6,396 nucleotides of DNA from CAYMJO01 sp964391305 (GTDB lineage: Bacteria; Patescibacteriota; CALEFQ01). Positions 1-3,953 of the stretch are shown in pieces. Under the pieces are notes generated by a model. It saw only the letters and a program-made list of their open reading frames with translations, had not been told where the DNA came from and made no database searches. Where the stretch lies: contig CAYMJO010000050.1 in assembly GCA_964391305.1 (NCBI GenBank), forward strand, positions 1 through 6,396, written 5' to 3'. Positions within the stretch are counted from its first letter, which is position 1; every line of letters starts with the position of its first letter. The position numbers and the translations under genes were made by a program.

Positions 1-25
1 TTGGTCCCGAGACTCTTTCTAAAGT

Positions 26-47
26 CTTGATACGATCAAGGGGGAGG
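26..47 (+). promoter_or_regulatory. Hairpin and strong ribosome binding site before the first gene
   Basis: CTTGAT (26-31) and ATCAAG (35-40) form a perfect 6-bp stem with a 3-nt loop. Its last G begins the purine run GGGGGAGG (40-47), a near-ideal Shine-Dalgarno sequence 7 nt before the ATG at 55. The hairpin would sit directly against the site where the ribosome docks. Nothing in bases 1-54 can be assigned to an upstream gene with confidence: one frame stays open from base 3 to a stop at 78-80, so the end of an upstream reading frame may overlap here. Confidence 0.5.
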
Positions 48-54
48 TTAGAGA

Positions 55-393
55 ATGAAAATAATTCTGTTCCTTGGTAATTGCTGGCTATTATATTGCC
101 TCTATAAGCATCCTAATGGAGGTTTATGGGGGTTCGCGATTTATTCAGGAGTCTCGATAATTTCTCTGGGAGTTGTCGTAGTTGTGATCCCAACACTTCT
201 TAGCGAAGCTGCCATAAAGAAGTGGCGAGAAGCTAAGAAAGCGGTGCGGGGAGCAGGCGGCACACCGGCGGCTACGGGAGGCACTGTAACTTCAGCTTCA
301 ACTTTTTCATTTTTTTCGGGACTTCCCAGATGGGGAGTCGAGCTTGGAAATCTTTTTTTCAACATAGCGGACTTTTTACATGAAAGGGGGTGA
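55..393 (+). CDS. Small membrane protein of unknown function (112 aa)
   Basis: I do not recognise this protein. The ATG start follows GGGGGAGG by 7 nt, which fixes the start well. Residues 2-17 (KIILFLGNCWLLYCLY) and about 24-48 are hydrophobic and look like two membrane segments; the second has a run of five valines. A basic stretch rich in Lys, Arg and Ala (51-67) follows, then a low-complexity Gly/Ala/Thr linker (67-83), then a short amphipathic tail (about 88-110) with several Phe and Trp. The shape is a small two-helix inner-membrane protein with a tail that could lie on the membrane. It is on the same strand as the larger membrane protein at 641-1621, separated by a 247-nt structured gap, so a shared role is plausible but only inferred. 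The minus strand is also open over part of this stretch, but lacks a ribosome binding site of similar quality. Confidence 0.75.
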   Translation: MKIILFLGNCWLLYCLYKHPNGGLWGFAIYSGVSIISLGVVVVVIPTLLSEAAIKKWREAKKAVRGAGGTPAATGGTVTSASTFSFFSGLPRWGVELGNLFFNIADFLHERG

Positions 394-411
394 AGGAAGA
401 AGTTCGCTTCG

Positions 412-445
412 GGGAAACATCTATGATTTAGATCATATGTTTCCC
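412..445. repeat. Inverted repeat, 9 + 5 bp stem with bulge
   Basis: GGGAAACAT (412-420) is the exact reverse complement of ATGTTTCCC (437-445). Inside it ATGAT (423-427) pairs with ATCAT (432-436) around a TTAG loop, leaving a CT bulge on the left arm. No T-run follows on either strand, so a terminator role is not supported. Confidence 0.7.
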
Positions 446-483
446 TCAAACACTTGTACTTTTCGAAAGATGAGTATAGATGT

Positions 484-513
484 TTGTGGAGCTGTACTTT
501 GACAAAATATAAT
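484..513 (+). promoter_or_regulatory. Possible promoter for the 326-aa membrane protein
   Basis: TATAAT at 508-513 is a perfect -10 hexamer. The best partner is TTGTGG at 484-489 with an 18-nt spacer, which is a weak -35. A TTGACA at 499-504 is only 4 nt away from the -10 and cannot work with it. Transcription would begin near 520, inside the left arm of the large inverted repeat, about 120 nt ahead of the ATG at 641. Confidence 0.35.
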
Positions 514-563
514 TTCAAGGCGATCTACTGGATCAAAAATAGATCTAGTAGTTCGCCTTGAAA
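513..563. repeat. Large inverted repeat, 22-nt arms, 7-nt loop
   Basis: The left arm 513-534 and right arm 542-563 are reverse complements at 20 of 22 positions; one exception is a G-U wobble and the other a single mismatch. The spacer is AAAAATA. The arms begin and end with TTTCAAGGCG and CGCCTTGAAA. The repeat starts at the last base of the TATAAT hexamer, so it could be an operator as well as an RNA hairpin. No T-run follows it. Confidence 0.75.
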
Positions 564-568
564 GAATA

Positions 569-633
569 CTCCTTCCACTGGAAGGGGTTTGAGAGTTTTG
601 TAAAATTTTAACTTTTTTAACCCCGAAGGAGGG
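569..633 (+). promoter_or_regulatory. Shine-Dalgarno site with complementary anti-SD upstream
   Basis: The ribosome binding site GAAGGAGGG (625-633) lies 7 nt before the ATG at 641. CTCCTTC (569-575) is perfectly complementary to GAAGGAG (625-631), and GGGGTT (584-589) to the adjoining AACCCC (619-624). The two helices stack on the 3' side to give 13 bp that would bury the ribosome binding site. The same CCTTCC can instead fold locally with GGAAGG (580-585), which frees it. The two folds exclude each other, as in a translational switch. Confidence 0.4.
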
Positions 634-640
634 AGTAGTC

Positions 641-1621
641 ATGAAAGTGGGGAGTATAATCTTAATAGGACTTGGCGTACTGGTGTATTTCAGGTCACCT
701 ATGTACGCAATAATAGTTGTTGGTACTTATATTATAGGTACCATATTGGGTTGGACGAAGAAGGACTTAGGAAAGGCCCTTACGGCGGTGGCCTTCCAAA
801 TTTATCTTGGGGAATTGCTGAATTGCCCACTGTCGCAAGTATGGTATGCGACGTGGTATGGCGTTGCTTCCAATGAAGTCCTTATCACAGTGTTGTTTCA
901 CCTAACTATTGATCTTTTATACATCCATTGCCTGGCGTGGGATATAAAGTCCTCGCTGTTCAGGTATATAGTTTTTACCTTCTTCTTACTTATAGTGATT
1001 TATACTATGTATGTGAGAAGATTAGCGGCGATTCTAGAGACAGAGACAGGAGTCACCACCGAACTTCAGTGGTGGATTCTAAAGCTGATGTTTGGGATTA
1101 CTCTTGTTTTTATAAGTTATGCCGGCCTGAAAAAGGTTTGGCAGAAGATCTTCTCGCCAGGCGATAACTCCGGCGGCGGAAACGCCGATGTCTGGACGGG
1201 CTGGAAGCCTTTTCAGCAGTATTCAGGCGGCTGGCTTGGAAAGGCCGTGCTGCTGCTGCTAGTCGTATGGGTCGTTCTACATTTATGTGGATACGACCTG
1301 ATCAAAAATGCGGCGTTGACACAACCGTTGACACAACCAACGAAGTCGACAACGGCACCGCTGTCTCCCCGCGCACCGCAAACAAAAACCGCGGTGATCT
1401 GGTACGTTGGTCCCGATAGGAAAGCGTACCAAAAGACTATTTACAAGCGTGAACATTTGTTCACGCTTTCAAAAAATGATGAGGCCAAGCTGGAATTGAT
1501 TTCTGGCTCGGCCAAGATGTTTGTTAATGGCGTCTCCTCCGCAGGGGAGAATTTTAGTAGCGTAAGCTACGGCGCGGGGGTCTCTATCTCCGAAAGGGTG
1601 ATAGAGGTGGAGCCAACGTGA
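641..1621 (+). CDS. Multi-pass membrane protein with C-terminal soluble domain, unknown function (326 aa)
   Basis: I do not recognise this protein. The ATG follows GGAGGG by 7 nt. Hydrophobic segments appear at about residues 4-17, 20-38, 43-60, 79-100, 106-125, 144-163 and 199-218, so six or seven membrane helices are likely. A Gly-rich loop at 172-198 (SPGDNSGGGN) precedes the last helix. After it comes a Pro/Thr/Ser-rich linker (226-250), then about 75 residues (252-326) with alternating polar and hydrophobic residues suggesting a small beta-rich domain. The design is a membrane base, one last helix, a flexible stalk and a small globular head, probably outside the cytoplasm; the topology is inferred. 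The linker DNA holds a 12-bp tandem duplication and the head coding region a 24-bp perfect palindrome. A strong intrinsic terminator follows 8 nt after the TGA stop. No enzyme motif or transporter signature is visible. Confidence 0.8.
   Translation: MKVGSIILIGLGVLVYFRSPMYAIIVVGTYIIGTILGWTKKDLGKALTAVAFQIYLGELLNCPLSQVWYATWYGVASNEVLITVLFHLTIDLLYIHCLAWDIKSSLFRYIVFTFFLLIVIYTMYVRRLAAILETETGVTTELQWWILKLMFGITLVFISYAGLKKVWQKIFSPGDNSGGGNADVWTGWKPFQQYSGGWLGKAVLLLLVVWVVLHLCGYDLIKNAALTQPLTQPTKSTTAPLSPRAPQTKTAVIWYVGPDRKAYQKTIYKREHLFTLSKNDEAKLELISGSAKMFVNGVSSAGENFSSVSYGAGVSISERVIEVEPT
1314..1337 (+). repeat. Perfect 12-bp tandem duplication in the linker
   Basis: CGTTGACACAAC occurs twice head to tail (1314-1325 and 1326-1337). 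It encodes the repeated LTQP/LTQP at the start of the Pro/Thr-rich stalk. Twelve bases keep the frame, so copy-number change would only alter stalk length. Confidence 0.8.
1445..1468. repeat. 24-bp perfect palindrome inside the coding sequence
   Basis: AAGCGTGAACA (1445-1455) and TGTTCACGCTT (1458-1468) are exact reverse complements separated by two bases. The core reads GAAC-ATTT-GTTC, which has the half-sites and spacing of a Gram-positive LexA/DinR box. It lies in the reading frame for residues about 269-276 of the membrane protein, so a regulatory role is unproven. Confidence 0.7.
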
Positions 1622-1628
1622 AATTTTT

Positions 1629-1680
1629 AAGCCCGCGGGTACAATGTACATTAAGTGCGCTGTACCCCGGGCTTTTCTTA
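1629..1680 (+). terminator. Intrinsic terminator after the 326-aa membrane protein
   Basis: AAGCCCGCGGGTACA (1629-1643) pairs with TGTACCCCGGGCTT (1661-1674) apart from one unpaired base, forming a GC-rich stem of about 14 bp. A T-rich tail TTCTTATT follows. The stem begins 8 nt after the stop codon. Confidence 0.85.
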
Positions 1681-1736
1681 TTGATGCCTGCATTGTCATT
1701 TTTCTAAAGTAAGCTGACAGGTTTTTATACAAATCC

Positions 1737-1765
1737 TTGGCAGAAAAATATGATAAGTATAAAAT
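1737..1765 (+). promoter_or_regulatory. Sigma-70-type promoter for an intergenic transcript
   Basis: TTGGCA (1737-1742) and TAAAAT (1760-1765) are separated by exactly 17 nt, with an A/T-rich spacer. Each hexamer matches consensus at 5 of 6 positions. It lies after the terminator of the preceding gene and points into an interval with no plus-strand protein gene. The start site would be near 1772. Confidence 0.55.
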
Positions 1766-1771
1766 ATTATA

Positions 1772-1959
1772 GACAACGAAAAGAAAGTCGCAGGGATCCT
1801 TTCTGTGACACCCCCCAAGGTGTCCTTCCCTCTGTTTGTCTGGAAAGGATCCCTGTCTAATCACAAATACATTTTAGTGATATAAGAAAAAGGACGAAAC
1901 TTTAGAAGTCTCGTCCCTCCAATTGGAAAATATTTTTCGCACATATTTGTGCTTTTTTT
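1772..1959 (+). ncRNA. Candidate orphan small RNA (about 190 nt)
   Basis: The interval runs from a predicted start site to a terminator and holds no credible open frame on this strand. Its core is a perfect 13-bp inverted repeat, CAGGGATCCTTTC (1791-1803) with GAAAGGATCCCTG (1843-1855), extendable by wobble pairs. It encloses GACACC-CCCCAA-GGTGTC (1807-1824). Further on, ATCAC (1860-1864) can pair with GTGAT (1877-1881), and an imperfect 11-bp stem lies at 1892-1916. The order is promoter, strong stem with nested hairpin, weaker stems, terminator. I tested it by eye against 4.5S, tmRNA, RNase P, 6S and T-box hallmarks and found none. It may be new, lineage-specific, or only a set of unrelated repeats. 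Confidence 0.4.
1881..1916 (-). terminator. Intrinsic terminator of the LysM gene
   Basis: Read on the minus strand, GGACGAGACTT pairs with AAGTTTCGTCC around a 3-nt loop (1892-1916), counting one G-U pair. It is followed by TTTTTCTTATA. On the plus strand the same position is an A-C mismatch and no T-run follows, so the element favours minus-strand transcription. It lies about 50 nt past the stop of the LysM gene. Confidence 0.75.
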
Positions 1960-1963
1960 ATTT
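1939..1963 (+). terminator. Intrinsic terminator ending the intergenic transcript
   Basis: GCACA (1939-1943) pairs with TGTGC (1948-1952) over a TATT loop. Seven T residues follow (1953-1959), then ATTTT. The stem is short but the T-tract is excellent. It ends just before the stop codon of the convergent minus-strand gene. Confidence 0.55.
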
Positions 1964-1966
1964 TGG

Positions 1967-2851
1967 CTATTGCGGTATGACAATCTTCTGTCCGACATAA
2001 GGCTCATCTGATGCGAACGGGTTTGCAATTCTTATCGATTGCTCCGGCACGGCGTACGCGAGAGAAATGATCTCAAAAGTGTCTCCTATTTTTACTTCAT
2101 GTACAAGTTTTTGGGGACTGAAATGTTCGTACTTCTTTGCGAGTCGCATGCTTGGTTTTGCGCCGTACGCCAAAATTTCACCGGTCTCTATGCCGTACTC
2201 TCCGATTGAGATGTTGTATGCCCGAAGCTCGAATTCTGTCACGCCAAGCTTTTCCGCGATGCCCCCTATTGTATCGTTCGCTTTCACATTGTATACTTCA
2301 AGCCCCTCTGCGTCTTTTTCAATCCAATTTTCGTACTGCGCGAGAAATTTGTAATACAGCTGAACGGCGCTGACAAAGATTTTCGTTTCTTTTGGCATAT
2401 TTTTGAACCAGTTGTTTTTACCATGCCTGCTTAGCATCTGCCAAACTTCGCGCTCTCCTGCGTTTGCCGCAGACCATGCGCATAATCGATCTCCGTTGAA
2501 TTCCCTGAAAAGTCTCGCAAAATTTTTTATGCAAAGATCGAAGTAACTCTCGGGGTCCAAATAACTCGATGTCAACGCATTCTGCAATTCTTCCGGGATG
2601 TTTATTCCCTTGAAATCTTTTTCAAAAGAGATCAAGTTTGGGCTTCTCGCGTGCGCGTACATCCAAATGGCCCTTACGTCGTTTTTTGAAATCTCGTATT
2701 TGCGCTCGTAATCGCACAAAGACTTTTCATAGATAATCATCTTTTTTATCATTCCAAGGATCGCCGGTGAGAATTCTTGAGAAAGTGCGGCGCTCTCCCT
2801 CGCCGAAAAAAGCGCGAGCAAAATTAGCGATGATGCAATTATGTTTTTCAT
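1967..2851 (-). CDS. Secreted LysM protein with degenerate lytic-transglycosylase-like domain
   Basis: An ATG start lies 9 nt after GGGAGG (2861-2866). Residues 1-22 form a signal peptide (basic MKN, then a hydrophobic core and small residues). Residues about 54-172 resemble the SLT/MltD lytic transglycosylase fold: LDPESYF followed by a helix (98-115), the AYNAG-like motif as AANAGEREV (128-136), and PKETKIFVSAV (153-163), like the PxETxxYV segment of MltD. The segment that normally carries the catalytic Glu (RAI...ES.F.P) reads RAIWMYAHARSPN (60-72), with Ala66/His67 where Glu-Ser is expected, so enzyme activity is doubtful. Two LysM peptidoglycan-binding domains follow at 187-229 (NDTIGGIAEKLGV) and 249-293 (GDTFEIISLAYAV ending GQKIVIP). 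It probably binds the cell wall outside the membrane, perhaps as a scaffold. The fold call in the middle is an inference from short motifs; the LysM call is firm. Confidence 0.85.
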   Translation of the reverse strand: MKNIIASSLILLALFSARESAALSQEFSPAILGMIKKMIIYEKSLCDYERKYEISKNDVRAIWMYAHARSPNLISFEKDFKGINIPEELQNALTSSYLDPESYFDLCIKNFARLFREFNGDRLCAWSAANAGEREVWQMLSRHGKNNWFKNMPKETKIFVSAVQLYYKFLAQYENWIEKDAEGLEVYNVKANDTIGGIAEKLGVTEFELRAYNISIGEYGIETGEILAYGAKPSMRLAKKYEHFSPQKLVHEVKIGDTFEIISLAYAVPEQSIRIANPFASDEPYVGQKIVIPQ

Positions 2852-2903
2852 CTTTCTTTTCCTCCCGTTGAATTGTTAATGTTCTTTTTTTGTTTTTGTA
2901 TAT

Positions 2904-2934
2904 AAAAAAATCCCTCCGCGCATGGAGGGTTTTT
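2904..2934 (-). terminator. Hairpin terminator, likely bidirectional
   Basis: CCCTCC (2912-2917) and GGAGGG (2924-2929) form a perfect GC-rich 6-bp stem with a 6-nt loop. On the minus strand seven T residues follow almost at once (2904-2910). On the plus strand five T residues follow (2930-2934). It lies between the last pilin-like gene and the LysM gene, and most simply ends the pilin transcript. It could also act in the leader of the LysM gene. Confidence 0.7.
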
Positions 2935-2952
2935 AAAAAATCGTTCAATTGA

Positions 2953-2980
2953 AGTATAGCAAAGATGGGTAGGTTTGCAA
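2953..2980 (-). promoter_or_regulatory. Possible promoter for the LysM gene
   Basis: On the minus strand TTGCAA (2980-2975) and TATACT (2958-2953) are separated by 16 nt. The -10 matches consensus at 5 of 6 positions and the -35 at 4 of 6. Transcription would begin near 2946, upstream of the hairpin at 2912-2929, so that hairpin would lie in the LysM leader. No better promoter is visible between the hairpin and the start codon. Confidence 0.4.
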
Positions 2981-3036
2981 GTGGATAATCGTTATAAAAA
3001 CTGTCCCGCTTTTTGGCTTTGTTTTTTGTGAGGATT

Positions 3037-3420
3037 CTATTGTTTTACTAGGGCTTGTACGATGACCTGTATGAGCACATAGGCTACGATGATTATCACA
3101 AGACCGGTAATCGCTTTTATCAGAATATTCTTTCCGGCTTCCATCTGCGTCTGATTTCCAGATGCTGTGATATATCTGAATCCGCCGTAAACTATGAAAA
3201 GCACCGCGACTGCTCCCGCTATTCCCAATGCCCAGTTGGTTATTCTTCCGATGAGCTCATAGGCGTTGTTTGCCTGCGCCGTTCCGGCCGCTGGGGTCGG
3301 AGTTACGAAACCTCCCGATGTAGCCGCGTATGCCGTTCCCGCGAGACCTGCCAGCGCGGATATAACCAACACAAAAATTCCTACAGTGATTAGACTTTGA
3401 ATTAACTTTTGAGTTTTCAT
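3037..3420 (-). CDS. Pilin-like two-helix membrane protein, TrbC/VirB2-like (127 aa)
   Basis: The ATG at 3420 is 8 nt after GGAAGGGAGG, the correct Shine-Dalgarno spacing. An in-frame GTG 9 nt upstream overlaps that site and is rejected. Residues 1-32 are a signal peptide ending AGTAYA before ATSGG. A Pro/Ala/Thr-rich segment (37-52) follows, then two hydrophobic helices (about 57-80 and 98-124) joined by the polar hairpin RYITASGNQTQMEAGKN. This layout matches VirB2/TrbC-type conjugative pilins, which sit as helical hairpins in the inner membrane before assembly. Similar pilin-like families are common in CPR bacteria and mycoplasmas. It closely resembles the adjacent protein at 3470-3940 (TNW.LGI.GA, RY.TASGN, AI.G.VII). 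Spacing to that gene is 49 nt on the same strand, so they are probably co-transcribed. No VirB4-type ATPase or other secretion gene is in the window, so an actual pilus role is inferred. Confidence 0.8.
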   Translation of the reverse strand: MKTQKLIQSLITVGIFVLVISALAGLAGTAYAATSGGFVTPTPAAGTAQANNAYELIGRITNWALGIAGAVAVLFIVYGGFRYITASGNQTQMEAGKNILIKAITGLVIIIVAYVLIQVIVQALVKQ

Positions 3421-3469
3421 TTGTTTCACCTCCCTTCCAATAATTATTTTTTAGAAATTTTTAATAAAA

Positions 3470-3940
3470 TTATTCTCTGCCGGTAAGGACCCTCATGACG
3501 ATTTGGACTATAACAAACGCGGTGACGATTATCACAACCCCGATAATTGCATTGATCAAGCTCTTCTTTGCCGCCTCTTGCAGATTCGTGTTTCCCGATG
3601 CTGTAACGTATCTCATGCCCGATATGATTATTAGCAACGCAGAGAGCGCGCCGGATATCCCAAGCACCCAATTTGTCACATTCTTTATGACGTCCGGCAC
3701 GTTCTTTGGACCGCTGTCTCCGTATGGCGGGCCTATCGTGACGGTGCCGCCATTGCCGGTTTGGGATTTACAAGAACATACTTTGGTCTCTTTATTAAAA
3801 TTTTCGTATTCTTCTCCTTTGTTCTTACATTCTTTTTTGCACTCTTCTTCGTTCTGTGCCGCATTTGTCAGTATTGGCAAAGCAATAGCTGAAACAATGG
3901 CTATAAGTACTATCGTTGTGAAGATTATTTTATAAGGCAT
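3470..3940 (-). CDS. Pilin-like membrane protein with Cys-containing insert (156 aa)
   Basis: This is a paralogue of the gene at 3037-3420. Residues 1-27 form a signal peptide (hydrophobic core, then LPILTNAAQ). The shared core is residues 88-152: VTNWVLGISGA, helix, RYVTASGNTNLQEAAKK, then helix VVIIVTAFVIVQIV, giving a membrane hairpin of TrbC/VirB2 type. Between signal and core is an added charged region (30-60) with four cysteines at 34, 38, 55 and 57 (CKKEC and CSC), followed by a Gly/Pro-rich linker (61-80). Four exported cysteines suggest disulfides or metal binding; this is inference. The ATG at 3940 lies 13 nt after the stop of the solute-binding protein gene and has no Shine-Dalgarno sequence, so its translation may be coupled to that gene. 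Confidence 0.8.
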   Translation of the reverse strand: MPYKIIFTTIVLIAIVSAIALPILTNAAQNEEECKKECKNKGEEYENFNKETKVCSCKSQTGNGGTVTIGPPYGDSGPKNVPDVIKNVTNWVLGISGALSALLIIISGMRYVTASGNTNLQEAAKKSLINAIIGVVIIVTAFVIVQIVMRVLTGRE

Positions 3941-3953
3941 ATTTGTTTGGGGT

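Larger units (their letters stand above)
394..640 (+). other. Structured intergenic region between the two plus-strand genes
   Basis: This 247-nt gap has no convincing protein gene but is dense in inverted repeats. GAAG-TTCG-CTTC lies at 399-410. A 14-bp stem with a 2-nt bulge spans 412-445. CAAACA (447-452) can pair with TGTTTG (481-486), enclosing TTTCGAAA. A 22-nt-arm inverted repeat spans 513-563. CCTTCC-ACT-GGAAGG lies at 571-585. None of the first four is followed directly by a T-run, so they are not ordinary intrinsic terminators. The region may be a cis-acting RNA leader for the gene at 641, a processed RNA, or a cluster of DNA operator sites. Confidence 0.6.

Noticed and set aside
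437..502. 21-codon open frame in the structured gap
   Set aside because: The ATG lies inside the arm of an inverted repeat and has no Shine-Dalgarno sequence; the frame is short enough to be chance.
499..513. TTGACA and TATAAT side by side
   Set aside because: The two perfect hexamers are only 4 nt apart, so they cannot form one promoter. No -10 lies 16-18 nt after the TTGACA.
1315..1332. Two TTGACA hexamers as promoters
   Set aside because: They come from the 12-bp tandem duplication within the coding sequence, and no suitable -10 follows.
1407..1416. TTGGTCCCGA repeated from bases 1-10
   Set aside because: Flanking bases do not match and it falls inside a coding frame, so a 10-base coincidence is more likely than a mobile-element end.
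1469..1864. 131-aa open frame on the minus strand
   Set aside because: It overlaps the end of the membrane protein gene, the strong terminator and the structured intergenic RNA candidate. It has no ribosome binding site and no recognisable domain.
1772..1959. Assignment of the intergenic RNA to 6S, 4.5S, tmRNA, RNase P or T-box
   Set aside because: The 5' and 3' ends do not pair as in 6S, there is no 4.5S GGAAGCAG-type loop, no tRNA-like ends and no T-box AGGGTGG motif.
3427..3429. GTG start giving a 130-aa pilin-like protein
   Set aside because: The GTG overlaps the Shine-Dalgarno GGGAGG. The ATG at 3418-3420 has the correct 8-nt spacing.
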